Numbered from the stretch's first letter, positions 34,133-43,962 are shown. The stretch is 64,000 nucleotides of DNA from Rickettsiales bacterium (GCA_021156175.1 JAJNBL010000001.1:372001-436000); one strand, 5' to 3'. A program made the numbers and translations. The notes: generated from the letters alone by a model not told the origin.

Positions 34133-36271
34133 TTATAAGCAACATTTTTTATATTTTTTGCGACTACCACAAGGACACAACTCATTTCTTCCACGCTTCT
34201 TAGGACCTTTATAGGCATTTCTTAGGCTTTGGTAGTGTTTAACTTTACTACGTATTCCTTCTACAGCTTCATCCATAATATCCGATTGCTCCCAAGGAGA
34301 AGTGTTTGCAACGATAATATCAAATGCTCTTTCAGAGAAAGCATGTATACCGATACCGAACCATCTATTAGCTTTTTGTATATATTTTCTACCTTCACAG
34401 TGTTTTCTTAGCTTTGTTAACATAGTGCTAGGATTAGAATAGCTACAATGTACGGTTAATCCTGTATCGTTTGTTGCAACAGAAAAATCATGGAGTTGGT
34501 TGTCACCTCGAGATAAATCGATAACCTGCTTTATACCAAAATTTGTTTCATTAGCTGTTTCCTCGCTAAGCTCTAAAAGAAAAAAACCAAGATCAAGTGC
34601 ACCATCATGCTCAACGTTACTAATCTGCTCGATCAATTTTCCAAGAGGTTTATTCATAAAATTAGTTAGTATCCCTTTAGGTGTAGCATTTCCGGATATC
34701 CCATCACGCCGAACCATCATGGCAACATCTAGCTCCTGAGCAATATCATCTTCCAGCATAAATACATCATACTCTCCTAACCAAAGATTCTTTTTTAAGT
34801 GAAAGGCAAGAGTAGTTGTTTCATGCGATGATAGAATTTTATTGAAGTATTCCGAGCGCTTATGTGCAAAGCTCAGAAAATATAAAGGCGAATTCAAGAA
34901 TTCGGCCATTACATCTAGAAAAAAAATATCCATTACATACGGAGGGCGAATTACTTCATTCTTTTTATATTCTAAGAGGTGGTGAGCTTGAAAGGATAGT
35001 GAGGGGTAATGGTCTGCAACTACACAAAATATAAAAATTTCTTTAAATTTTTTGCGAAAACTTAATGGGTTTCCTTCCTTATCGATTAGAGAATATTTTC
35101 CATCTAATAAATGGTTAGCACATTTCCATCCTTGATTATATGCGCGCTGTATAGCGTCTTTAAAATCCTTTTGAAGAGCATTATCATTTCCCTTTCTTGC
35201 CTCTATAGTAAGGCGTTTAGATTTTGCCTGAAGTATTATTGCACGATCTGCATAGGTTACTAAAACATCTATTTCTGCTTTTGCTTCACCTTTTTTATCT
35301 ACAAAACGTAGATTTTTGAATATGTATTCTTCGCCGAAAACTACCTTTAATCGCTTTTCAGAAAAGTTTTCTGCAAATTCACCTCTATTGTCTTTAGCTT
35401 TTACGAAATAGTCCTTATCCTCAACCATCCAATAGAAAGGGCTTTCATAAACCGATTCCATAATACTATATCCCTGAAATAGTATAAATTGCTCCTTATC
35501 TATAGGAATAATCGGACGAGCATTCGTTAAATTGAAATCTCCTATTGCACAAAATTCCTTGTTGCAGGGCAAAGATGTTAGTGAGAACGCAACTATCACG
35601 TTTCTCACCGTCTCAAAAGGAAGCGGTATTACATCTGTAAGCTCTTTCAGAGAAAATGTAAAACTAGGGAATAGCGTTTGATTGCTGGCAGGTTGCTTAC
35701 TTAATTGCCTCAAGATAGAATGTAGCTTTTGGTTCTGAACTGCTAATATTCCTTCTATGACAGCTATTGCTTCTTCAATTTTAAATCCTTTATTTACTAC
35801 GAGCCATTGATTGTCCTTTTGATATCTTTCGATACAAAAATCTCGATACTGGAAAGAATAAGCAGATTCTGCACCGTAAAAAATAGCCTCTCTAAGAAGC
35901 GCAGCAGATTTAAAAGGATTATCCTTTTGAGGGTCAAAACCTTCTGCTTTCATAATACTTATGAAAGGCTCTAACATTACACCATGCAGCTCTTTTAAGA
36001 GGCATTCTGTTTCTTCAATATGTTTCTGTGTTATGTCGAGCGTTGGAATTGTTAAATTCAGAGGAGACTTTACCATCAGGCCAATTAGGGTTGAGATTTC
36101 TGTCCTAATTAAACGGTTAGAAGACCTAAGATGGTCTAAATCCTGTGGCTTGATTTCATTTTTGAAATGAACAATATTATCACGAAAGCACAAGAATGCG
36201 ATTGTATGCGCATATCCAGGAGACTGGCACAGTTTTTCAAGATCATTTAGGATTTCTTTTTCAGAACGCAT
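34133..36271 (-). CDS. PD-(D/E)XK-nuclease-like protein with C-terminal SEC-C zinc motif
   Basis: About 712 residues from the ATG at 36271; a GTG at 36286 adds five. Near residues 315-355 (GTG numbering) FGEEYIF, AEIDVLVTYADRAIILQAKSK gives E/D340...Q353-A-K355, the layout of a PD-(D/E)XK or NERD-like nuclease core. The C-terminus RNELCPCGSRKKYKKCC is a SEC-C zinc-binding motif. The N-terminal 300 residues are not recognised. Nuclease activity is inferred from a short motif; SEC-C is seen on SecA and on many uncharacterised defence-type proteins. The KAP NTPase follows with no gap, and a membrane protein gene lies 158 bases upstream in the same direction. Confidence 0.65.
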   Translation of the reverse strand: MRSEKEILNDLEKLCQSPGYAHTIAFLCFRDNIVHFKNEIKPQDLDHLRSSNRLIRTEISTLIGLMVKSPLNLTIPTLDITQKHIEETECLLKELHGVMLEPFISIMKAEGFDPQKDNPFKSAALLREAIFYGAESAYSFQYRDFCIERYQKDNQWLVVNKGFKIEEAIAVIEGILAVQNQKLHSILRQLSKQPASNQTLFPSFTFSLKELTDVIPLPFETVRNVIVAFSLTSLPCNKEFCAIGDFNLTNARPIIPIDKEQFILFQGYSIMESVYESPFYWMVEDKDYFVKAKDNRGEFAENFSEKRLKVVFGEEYIFKNLRFVDKKGEAKAEIDVLVTYADRAIILQAKSKRLTIEARKGNDNALQKDFKDAIQRAYNQGWKCANHLLDGKYSLIDKEGNPLSFRKKFKEIFIFCVVADHYPSLSFQAHHLLEYKKNEVIRPPYVMDIFFLDVMAEFLNSPLYFLSFAHKRSEYFNKILSSHETTTLAFHLKKNLWLGEYDVFMLEDDIAQELDVAMMVRRDGISGNATPKGILTNFMNKPLGKLIEQISNVEHDGALDLGFFLLELSEETANETNFGIKQVIDLSRGDNQLHDFSVATNDTGLTVHCSYSNPSTMLTKLRKHCEGRKYIQKANRWFGIGIHAFSERAFDIIVANTSPWEQSDIMDEAVEGIRSKVKHYQSLRNAYKGPKKRGRNELCPCGSRKKYKKCCL

Positions 36272-36428
36272 TACATACCGTAGCACATACTTTTTATAGA
36301 ATTAAAAACAGCATACACAACCATTGGTTTTAGAATTCCACAAACGACATAACTAAGCATCGCGAGTTACACAAGCTACAATGATGGGTTTACTTGCTCT
36401 GAAATTCAATTATATCTTTTAAATACAT

Positions 36429-38237
36429 TTAATTGTGTGGTGGCTTAACTAAATTCAAATATTGTTTTGCCCCTTCACGATTCTGGATATTGGCAAATGT
36501 CTTTACTAACCTGCTATTCTGCGCATCAAAACTGATACTGCCTATAAGACATGCATCAGCAATATGTAGTATTTCATTTCTTAGTATTAAGAAATTTTCA
36601 GCTGTCCATTTAAGTAGCACTTTGTGAAGAGCATAATATCCCTTATCCGAACTCCTACTTTTATTGATTTCTAACCCCATAACATTTAAGCAAAATCCTA
36701 GAACCCGCGCAGATCTAACATTCAGAAACTCTTTATATTCCGTAAGTCCATTATATAATAGCCGTCGCAGCTTAAAGTGGACAACTTTCCATGCATCTCC
36801 TTGATTAGCCAAGCTGAAGAAATCCCCCCATACAGCACCATAGTGAATTGACCAGCATGTATCTCTTGGTGAAGTAACCGCTGAAGCACTCGCAATAATT
36901 TCAAACATCAGATGCGCAAGCTGATCATAAATGTCAACTCGGTTTACGGAATTTTTTCGTTGACGCAATAAAATTGGTTTTGGTAGTGGACTCTTCTTTT
37001 CTATTAAATTAATGGCACTTCCGATAAACTCTACAGTAACATTCAAACGTTTTGCTATATCTGTAGCATAATAATCCGAGCTCATATTATTCAACTTATA
37101 GAGATCCCTGCACGAACGTATTATTTTTTCAAAAGCACGAGATAAAACAAATGAATGCTGATGCCAGTTTCCTGTTTCGATATAGTTTTCCAGAGTAATG
37201 AGGACTACCCTACTATAAGCTGCAAATTGATCTGCATCCCAATTCCAAACAACATTATGATGAATATCCAATGGAGAATCGTTTCCCAACCCTTCTACTA
37301 AAGAATAATTTCCATAAATGGTTTTACTGAAAGGCTTCACATACCCCATAAACCCTGAATAATACCCCTCATCTTCATGGTATAATATTGAATCCTTATT
37401 CAGTATCGCTTCTGTGGCCGTATTTCTTATAAACTGCCCAATCGGTATATCCAGCTTTCTCATTTCTATCATATCTTCGAAAAATGCTATGGCTGTACCT
37501 GGAGCAGATAACACAATATGACGGCATAACTTCCTATGACCTATAAGCAGCAAAATATCGTAAGCATACTCGCTGACATCAAGTTTATCCTTTTTACTAC
37601 TACCTTTTAACTCTTCCTTCTTCAGGGGCTTCCATAGATTCTGCCTAGTTAATTTTACTAGTGATTTTGTTGATCGTATCAATTCACCAGCAATAACGGT
37701 CAATTCATCATCTGAACCTTTGAATATTATTCTAAAAAGTTCTGCGGCAAATTCTTTATAGTTGTATTTACCGAATACAGGCGGATTTATAGAAGCGTAG
37801 TATAACCACACACATGCTAGCGACAGGAAAATACTACCTAATATTGCCTGTAAAATTGGTTTATTGGCTAAGAAAGAAGGAAGTAGCCATTGCTCGACAA
37901 ACCAAAGATCTATCAGAAGAGTTCCAAATCCTATTAGAAGGATAAGTACATATGTCAGCTTAAATAAAGATATCGGTGCGATTGCGATACGAAACCGGTA
38001 TCGAATATCCGTTGTTGTATAAATAACCACTAAGAGAGCAAGAGCTGTAACAAATTCAGCAAAACCGAATATGGAAGAGCTTTGAGTGGATTCCGGTTTA
38101 ACTAAGCAAATACCAAAATACTCATGGTCACATTTTGATTTTTTTCCTAGTTGCAGCAGAGAATCCGTTATTAGACAAGAGTTATCAGATGTCCAGGTCG
38201 TCACTTTGGTTGAAGCTGAATGTTTATGTTTTGGCAC
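36429..38237 (-). CDS. Unknown membrane protein upstream of the nuclease/KAP pair (602 aa)
   Basis: Not recognised. Residues 1-55 are polar with several cysteines; three hydrophobic helices lie near 57-76, 90-113 and 128-150; the remaining 450 residues are soluble and mostly helical. There is no catalytic motif I can identify. Same strand and low GC as the next two genes, and all three sit between tRNA-Glu and the first att-like repeat. Together they suggest a membrane-anchored three-gene cassette. The gap to the next gene is long enough for an independent promoter. Confidence 0.6.
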   Translation of the reverse strand: MPKHKHSASTKVTTWTSDNSCLITDSLLQLGKKSKCDHEYFGICLVKPESTQSSSIFGFAEFVTALALLVVIYTTTDIRYRFRIAIAPISLFKLTYVLILLIGFGTLLIDLWFVEQWLLPSFLANKPILQAILGSIFLSLACVWLYYASINPPVFGKYNYKEFAAELFRIIFKGSDDELTVIAGELIRSTKSLVKLTRQNLWKPLKKEELKGSSKKDKLDVSEYAYDILLLIGHRKLCRHIVLSAPGTAIAFFEDMIEMRKLDIPIGQFIRNTATEAILNKDSILYHEDEGYYSGFMGYVKPFSKTIYGNYSLVEGLGNDSPLDIHHNVVWNWDADQFAAYSRVVLITLENYIETGNWHQHSFVLSRAFEKIIRSCRDLYKLNNMSSDYYATDIAKRLNVTVEFIGSAINLIEKKSPLPKPILLRQRKNSVNRVDIYDQLAHLMFEIIASASAVTSPRDTCWSIHYGAVWGDFFSLANQGDAWKVVHFKLRRLLYNGLTEYKEFLNVRSARVLGFCLNVMGLEINKSRSSDKGYYALHKVLLKWTAENFLILRNEILHIADACLIGSISFDAQNSRLVKTFANIQNREGAKQYLNLVKPPHN

Positions 38238-38649
38238 GATTTTTTCTCAACTACTTCTGGATCAAGCGACCATAACATCTAATTTTATTTGTTCAAACAC
38301 TCTCCTTACGAGTCTTAAGGTAAATACCTTTGATTAAAAGAAGATTCCATGCAACAGTAATGCTTACCCTAGTGCTAAAATCATAAGAAAATCTGCCTAA
38401 GATTCATTCCTGGGGCACAATTGGGGGCATATTCACATCGCCGCCAGAAACTTTCCAAACAATCTCAGCGCCTTATTTCACCCCGGCGTGTCCCGTAGGG
38501 GCTTAAGATTTAATTATTAACCTGTATGGAGAAGTTATACACCTTTTACTTGCATTTCTTGCGTAATTTCTGTAAAAGGTCATCTACCTGGTTGCACTGC
38601 AGATGCAGGTAACCTTGCCAAAGCATTAGAGAAAAAGGGAGCTACAAAG
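38238..38649. other. Boundary interval between element A and element B
   Basis: Contains the divergent promoter region of the 602-aa gene, att-like repeat R1 (38401-38503) and a hairpin CCTTTTAC...GTAAAAGG near 38543-38579. A frame without a start codon runs into the next gene and reads TADAGNLAKALEKKGATK, which looks like a coding remnant. Confidence 0.5.
38401..38503 (+). repeat. att-like repeat R1
   Basis: GGGGCACAATTGGGGGCATA (arm-like), then CACATCGCCGCC, AACAATCTCA, CTTATTTCACCCCGGC, and the core GTCCCGTAGGGG at 38490-38501, identical over 12 bases to the tRNA-Glu end. Shares this order with R2 at 57 kb and R3 at 62 kb. Confidence 0.7.
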
Positions 38650-39210
38650 ATGCCACATTTTAATAATAAAAGGAAGCGTGTTGCAGAAAATGTAAATTTT
38701 CTCGGAAATCCAGAATTACTTGAAGAATCAAATGCACGAATCATGGAAGGCTGTATTGCTTCCCTCAAGGCTTCAGACGCTACGGAACCGACAGAGGTAG
38801 AAGAAGTTGAAGCTGATTTAGCTAAAAAGCGACGTGAAAAACTAGAGCAAATAAATCCAAGAGACCCAGTGCAAATAGAAAAAGCAAAAAGCGCTTGTGA
38901 ACTCATTGCAAAACAGATGAATGAGTCTCACAAGGAGAAGCATGATTGGAAGGCCATAGTCGATATATCTACGTCAGACAGGCGGCAAGGAATAACAGGT
39001 TATACGGTTAGATTCTTAGGAAATGATGGCCGTTACATGACAAAAGATGAAGCTATAGCATTGATGAAAGAGATAGCTCCAGAAGCAAAAGATGAGCTCA
39101 AACTAAGAAAACACATAGGATTAAACGTGGATTCAGAAAGGTGTTATTCAGTACGAACTTCAACCTTGAATGAGAATGCAAGTCAAAAAAGGCAAGCAAT
39201 AGCTCGATAA
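38650..39210 (+). CDS. Unknown hydrophilic protein (186 aa)
   Basis: Not recognised. A 186-residue, highly charged protein with an acidic/basic coiled-coil-like middle (EVEEVEADLAKKRREKLEQI) and a C-terminal part containing YTVRFLGNDGRYMTKDEAIALMKEIAPEAKDE, which looks like a small folded domain. No membrane segment. GGGAG lies 8 bases before the ATG. It begins element B right after R1. The in-frame sequence upstream has no start codon and is not included. Confidence 0.5.
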   Translation: MPHFNNKRKRVAENVNFLGNPELLEESNARIMEGCIASLKASDATEPTEVEEVEADLAKKRREKLEQINPRDPVQIEKAKSACELIAKQMNESHKEKHDWKAIVDISTSDRRQGITGYTVRFLGNDGRYMTKDEAIALMKEIAPEAKDELKLRKHIGLNVDSERCYSVRTSTLNENASQKRQAIAR

Positions 39211-39703
39211 TCTATACAAGCCACCACTTGTATGTTCGGGCAGCTCTTAAAGGAATAAACATACCTTAGGGAGATGTTTATTCGGCTGATGCTTTGCTAT
39301 CTTTTGGTATTCCAGTTATTTTACCTCCCTGCAAGCCAAAGCGCATGCGGGAGCTGAAGTCGTCATTGCTGACCCAAAAGCTCCCCTCGAATTACATCCT
39401 TACATAAAAGCATCGGAGCACGGCGTGCTGGTGGTAGATATAATCCTGCTTAGATTTATAACCTTTAACTTTCCAAGACTAATGAGCTGAATTATGGCAC
39501 CCAAATCAACCCGCTGTTAAATTCTGAAAATCTTATAAAACCTAAGGATGACATAACTTACTGTATAACCTACAAAAATATGAGTCGCCACCAATCGATA
39601 TTAACGAAATGTTAACGAAGTTCCGTTATAAACTTTACTCCTCTTAGGAAAGAATTAATAGAATGATTGCGGAACAAGACCCAAAAGAATCATAAGGAAA
39701 TGT
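39211..39703. other. Interval with degenerate coding sequence
   Basis: No intact gene. Around 39280-39330 one frame reads ADALLSFGIPVILPP and the next frame continues from 39329 as LQAKAHAGAEVVIADPKAP, as though a one-base shift had split a single gene. It is too short to identify. The remainder is AT-rich with no feature. Confidence 0.4.
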
Positions 39704-39784
39704 ATGTTCTTACAAAAATTAAAATGCTTTTTTGCACATTTGGTTACAGCAGCAGAATATGCAATTCTAAGCAAAAAGGTCTAG
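39704..39784 (+). pseudogene. Truncated second copy of the lipase-like gene start
   Basis: An ATG after AAGGAAA opens 26 codons ending in TAG. Residues LVTAAEYAILSKKV copy the first residues of the large lipase-like protein at 40159 (MVTAAEYAILSNEV), and the DNA is nearly identical over about 30 bases. The following 120-aa gene overlies the rest. This is a partial duplication of the 5' end of the lipase gene. Confidence 0.6.
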
Positions 39785-39787
39785 CCA

Positions 39788-40153
39788 ATGCTCACATTCA
39801 TTAAGCGCAGCCTCAAGGGCGAAGAAAACTTCTGGAAAGTCTTCTGGATCTGGATTGTAGGGGGAAATACTCCAGGGGTTGTTATATTTTCGGACTATCT
39901 ATCCAGTTTCTTGAAGGTTGGAGATAGTCTGGCAGTTGTTTTGCCTTTTTGGTTAATTTATCTGCCTTTTTCGCTCTACCTAGGCTCGAAAGCTGATGAA
40001 AAAGGGCCGTGGGGAAGGTTTCTTATCGTGATGTTATGGATCAGTTTTATTTTATTGTTTTTGCTACTTATGGCGTCTTTAGTCTTTTACTGCATGCTCG
40101 GTAGGGCTGGTGGTGCAACTCAGTGTTTTTATGGTTTAATTAGTTGGGAGTAA
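39788..40153 (+). CDS. Small membrane protein (121 aa)
   Basis: Not recognised. Three hydrophobic helices: residues ~18-40, 48-65 and 75-105. N-terminus KRSLKGEENFWKVFWIWIVGG is reminiscent of small phage or toxin-associated membrane proteins. It ends 5 bases before the lipase-like gene, so the two are co-transcribed; an immunity or secretion-helper role is conceivable but there is no direct evidence. Confidence 0.5.
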   Translation: MLTFIKRSLKGEENFWKVFWIWIVGGNTPGVVIFSDYLSSFLKVGDSLAVVLPFWLIYLPFSLYLGSKADEKGPWGRFLIVMLWISFILLFLLLMASLVFYCMLGRAGGATQCFYGLISWE

Positions 40154-40158
40154 ATTAA

Positions 40159-42804
40159 ATGGTTACTGCAGCAGAATACGCAATTCTAAGTAATGAAGTT
40201 TATAAAGATCCGGTTCTGAATAAGCCTAATAAGGGCTATAATTTACCAAAAGGCTGGGAATTTTTCGTTGCCTCAAATACAACCAATGATAGTGGTGGTT
40301 ATTTCGGTGCAGCCTTTAAAAAAGGAAATGAGATTGTCATTGTTCATCGGGGAACAGAGCCAAAAACTCTTATTGATTTCGATGATGATGCCCAAATATT
40401 CATCGGCAATCTTCCCGATCAATTTGCCAGCGCCCAAGCTTTCAACACTTTCGTTAAACAACAAGCCTCATCTGGAACAACCATCACTTACTCTGGTCAC
40501 TCACTTGGTGGTGCGTTAGCCGAACTCAGTGCTGCTCAAGATAACGTAAAAGCCACAAGTTTCGATAGCCCCGGCACCAAACCAATCATCCAAGATATGA
40601 TTGATGATGGCACTCTCCCGCGCAATGCCATGACAAATGCCAAGACAAATATCACCACTTTCAATGCAGCACCAAACCTCGTTAATATGGCTAATGAACA
40701 TGTGGGCAGCAACTTACGGCTTGATTTCCCGTTCGATATTCATGATAACGCGGGCGTTAACCTTGGTGCTGATTATGTTGCTTTCTCTTTCCACCAGCAC
40801 TCCATGCAAAATTTCGTGGATGCTTTTGATCCTGTGACAGGCAAGCTTGTGGTGAATGCAACTCCCGTTGGCACATGGTCAACAGCGGGGTACGATGATT
40901 TCATATCCTATACTAGCAATCAGCGCTATTGGGATAGCTACATAGCAATAAAACGATTAAATCAGGAACAGCAGGATTTTCTAGTTAATAGCTTCCTTGG
41001 CGGATACGGTGAAGAAGCTGCTTCTGTGGCTAAAGAGGAAAAATCGGAAGAGAAATCCAGACCCTTCAGCCCTAACGATTTATCTAGCATCATCGCACAA
41101 TTCTCTATGCTCTCACCTGAGGTCGCAGATGAACTAACCGATGCACTAATGGAAAGATTGGAAAATAAAGAAGAAATCCCTCACAGTGCTGTGTTGAAGA
41201 TGTTCCGTGATGCGGCACAAACTGAATACTCCGGTGAAGAGAGTATCCAAGGCGGCCACGAGTCTGATTATTTAGCATCAGAACTATCCACCCAATCCTC
41301 CTCTGTTGCACGTTCTGAAGCCCAAAGCGCTGAGCGTTCTGGGACGAATTCCGGAGAAGGCGCACCGCGTACTTACATAAGAAAAAGTGTTTCTTCCAGT
41401 GAGCGGGAACTATATTCTACAAACGTAAGCGAGTCCGCCACGGTATCGGAACGTAATGCTTTACACTCCAACGCTGAAAATTCGCAACGCTCCGGCACAA
41501 GCTCAGGTGAAGGTGCGCCACGCACTTATTATGATGCTCAAGAAAGTGCTTCTTCCAGTGAACGGTTTACACAAAGCGTAAGCGAATCCTCCACAGCGTC
41601 AGAAGAAGTCAGAATTTTTCATGTTTCTCGTACGAAATCAGAAAGTGAAGACCCTGTACAAAGCGCATTAGATGCGCTGAGTGGCTCCCCTTATGCATCG
41701 GAAGCAGAAGCAAGTGTGCATGAAGTACTGGTTCGTACCACTCCGAAGCCTTTACCGAAGCCACCAGGATGGGGGCAGCACGAAGAGAGCGCCGAGGATA
41801 CCGTGATTGATATACCGGAAGCTCCCTCCATTCGCATAGCTCCCAAGCCTTTGCCAAAACCTCCGGTGAAAGAAGAACTTTCATCCTCAGAGGAAACAGT
41901 CATACCGACTTCTCCTGATATTCGGCCGATCTCCTATGCATTACCGGATCAACCGGTTTTTCCATCCCGCCCTTCCTTCCGGCGTGATGTTTCCGCATCG
42001 GAATCAAGCGATTTTGTGAACGATCCTTCTATCACCTCTTCACCCGCACCTTCGATCTCCTCAGCACACGCAGGACGTTTCGCGGATTATGATGTCTTCA
42101 CCCCTGGAAAACAGCAAGTGCTGCTCGATGATATCGCAGCGTTTGAGGCACAAAAAGGACCTCTTTCCGATGCACAGTGGGATAAAGTTGTGAAGAATGC
42201 TGCAGCCCAAATCACCGCACATAATAGTGAATTGTGGCAGCAAATTGAGCGTATTCCGTTCCTAAATGACGAAGGCAAACAGAATATGTTTGACTCCTGG
42301 TCACGTTGGGAGGATGCGCACGGCGGAGAACCTTTGCCGGAGGAGAAAATGGCATTCTGCGCAGAAAAGGTCGTCGAAATGGCAATTACTCAAAGCCGTT
42401 ATTTGCACGATGATGAGAAAGAGGGGTTGCTTGATCGCTTGCAAAGCATTTCTGAAAGCGATGCTTCGGATGTATTTGAGGCTATTGAGGCGTTTGCCGA
42501 CAGATTTGACGAGAGGGAACAAGAAGCATTCGAGGCACAGGCTGCAGCACAAGCTGAAGCTCAGTTTCAGCGGGAACTCCAAGATTGGCGAGATACCCGC
42601 GATGCTCTTACAAGGCAATATAACCAAGATATGTTAGATTGGCAGGAAGAGATAGATGAGATTAATGAACGCATGGAAGAGCTGAGTATTAGTTTCGGAC
42701 AGGATTCTGAAGGCCATTCTGGTGGAGGATGGCATTCACGCAATAGCAGCGATAGTTCTCGTGGCTATTCCGGTGGCGGCGGTAACTCTGGACATGAACA
42801 GTAA
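40159..42804 (+). CDS. Lipase-class-3-like protein with Ser-rich repeats and proline-rich motifs
   Basis: An 881-residue protein. Residues ~1-270 form an alpha/beta-hydrolase of the class 3 lipase type: IVHRGTEPKT near residue 61, nucleophile elbow GHSLGGALAE with Ser115, and DSPGTKP. Residues ~370-500 are Ser/Glu-rich and hold a 51-residue repeat with GEGAPRTY and SSSER in each copy. Two KPLPKPP segments (near residues 530 and 560) are PxxP-type. The end is a charged coiled coil (residues ~795-855) and a Gly/Ser tail. No N-terminal signal peptide. The layout fits a secreted or host-directed effector; that is inference. It is followed by a 369-aa protein after 48 bases. Confidence 0.75.
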   Translation: MVTAAEYAILSNEVYKDPVLNKPNKGYNLPKGWEFFVASNTTNDSGGYFGAAFKKGNEIVIVHRGTEPKTLIDFDDDAQIFIGNLPDQFASAQAFNTFVKQQASSGTTITYSGHSLGGALAELSAAQDNVKATSFDSPGTKPIIQDMIDDGTLPRNAMTNAKTNITTFNAAPNLVNMANEHVGSNLRLDFPFDIHDNAGVNLGADYVAFSFHQHSMQNFVDAFDPVTGKLVVNATPVGTWSTAGYDDFISYTSNQRYWDSYIAIKRLNQEQQDFLVNSFLGGYGEEAASVAKEEKSEEKSRPFSPNDLSSIIAQFSMLSPEVADELTDALMERLENKEEIPHSAVLKMFRDAAQTEYSGEESIQGGHESDYLASELSTQSSSVARSEAQSAERSGTNSGEGAPRTYIRKSVSSSERELYSTNVSESATVSERNALHSNAENSQRSGTSSGEGAPRTYYDAQESASSSERFTQSVSESSTASEEVRIFHVSRTKSESEDPVQSALDALSGSPYASEAEASVHEVLVRTTPKPLPKPPGWGQHEESAEDTVIDIPEAPSIRIAPKPLPKPPVKEELSSSEETVIPTSPDIRPISYALPDQPVFPSRPSFRRDVSASESSDFVNDPSITSSPAPSISSAHAGRFADYDVFTPGKQQVLLDDIAAFEAQKGPLSDAQWDKVVKNAAAQITAHNSELWQQIERIPFLNDEGKQNMFDSWSRWEDAHGGEPLPEEKMAFCAEKVVEMAITQSRYLHDDEKEGLLDRLQSISESDASDVFEAIEAFADRFDEREQEAFEAQAAAQAEAQFQRELQDWRDTRDALTRQYNQDMLDWQEEIDEINERMEELSISFGQDSEGHSGGGWHSRNSSDSSRGYSGGGGNSGHEQ

Positions 42805-42852
42805 ATACTTAATAACCATAGAAAGTTTCTTATTACCTAAGGGAGAGAACAA

Positions 42853-43962
42853 ATGAAAACTAAATCGTATTACGAACAATCCGGCAAATGGGGACAGGCC
42901 ATTGTAAAAACACTGCTTGCGGGAGGAACAGCTATAGCTTCTCTTCCCATCGTTGAAACGTTGGCAGATGGGGTTTCCGATACATTAGGAGTTCCCGAAA
43001 CCATAAAACCTTTATTCCGTTGTGCGGCAATGGGACTAAGCTCTTATGTCATTGCCCGTACTGTAGATAATTTGCTGCCTAACTATTCGGCATTATCTTC
43101 AGACAATCGTCAATTAACACATGCTCTGCGCAATGGAAGGCAGGACCTGTCCTCCAGGGCAATCAAACGTGAAGGTATTCGGTACTTAGAGGCAAACCAT
43201 AAAGCTCCTCCTTCTACCTCCATTCCTCGTGCTGTAGCAAACATGGCCGCAGGTGGTGCAATGGGTTTCACCTTACGTGCTATTCTCAAGCGTTTTGAGG
43301 CACCTCAGGCTCTAACTCAACTTTTTGAAACCACTTTGGCTTCACTGACGATGCAAACCGGGAATTCTCCTGCAGCCCTAGGGGAAGCGTTAGGTGGCAT
43401 CATGAATGAAGGGGTTAATTTCCTCAAAGGACTATCACCTGAGGAGCTTGGAAAGGCAATGTCCCGTTTAGGTCTTAGCCAATCGCTAGATGCTTCCTCT
43501 ATGCAAAGTATTCTCTCAGATGTGGAAGGATCAGACATTACACAAACACTGTTTCCGCACGTTAAAGGAACTGGTAGGAATTTGTTACAAGCCTCCACTC
43601 CTTCTCAAAGTACACCTCCTGCTAAAAGCTCTTCTACTGCTCCAGATTCTGCGGCTTATACAATCCCTGCAGCAATCGCCTTTTGTGCTGTATCGTTCCT
43701 GGTGTATTATTATTGTTGCGGTGGAAAAGATAGCCTTGCTAGGCTCAAATTTAGGTTCTGTGGGCCTTGTTATCCAAGCGAGCCTGAAGAACCTGTTTAT
43801 CCGCCTAAACCTACACGTTCTGGAGTTGGAAATAATGGTGATAGGAACTTAGTTTCTGTGTCATCATCCGGAACAAACATTGACCAATGGCTTACTCAAG
43901 GCGGTAATGCACATGGAAGAACAGGAGACGCTAAACGGGTTGAACAGTTGCTCGGGATATAG
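42853..43962 (+). CDS. Unknown protein paired with the lipase-like protein (369 aa)
   Basis: Not recognised. Contains a glycine/alanine-rich hydrophobic segment near residues 18-45 and another near 130-145, then a helical region, and a strong membrane helix IPAAIAFCAVSFLVYYYCC near residues 273-291 followed by a Cys/Pro-rich tail with PxxP (EEPVYPPKPTRSG). AAGGGAGAG lies at ideal distance before the ATG. The pairing with the lipase suggests an effector-accessory or immunity pair, not proven. Confidence 0.55.
   Translation: MKTKSYYEQSGKWGQAIVKTLLAGGTAIASLPIVETLADGVSDTLGVPETIKPLFRCAAMGLSSYVIARTVDNLLPNYSALSSDNRQLTHALRNGRQDLSSRAIKREGIRYLEANHKAPPSTSIPRAVANMAAGGAMGFTLRAILKRFEAPQALTQLFETTLASLTMQTGNSPAALGEALGGIMNEGVNFLKGLSPEELGKAMSRLGLSQSLDASSMQSILSDVEGSDITQTLFPHVKGTGRNLLQASTPSQSTPPAKSSSTAPDSAAYTIPAAIAFCAVSFLVYYYCCGGKDSLARLKFRFCGPCYPSEPEEPVYPPKPTRSGVGNNGDRNLVSVSSSGTNIDQWLTQGGNAHGRTGDAKRVEQLLGI

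Noticed and set aside
38521-38649. N-terminal extension of the 186-aa gene
   Set aside because: The frame is open but has no start codon, while the ATG at 38650 has a good ribosome-binding site.
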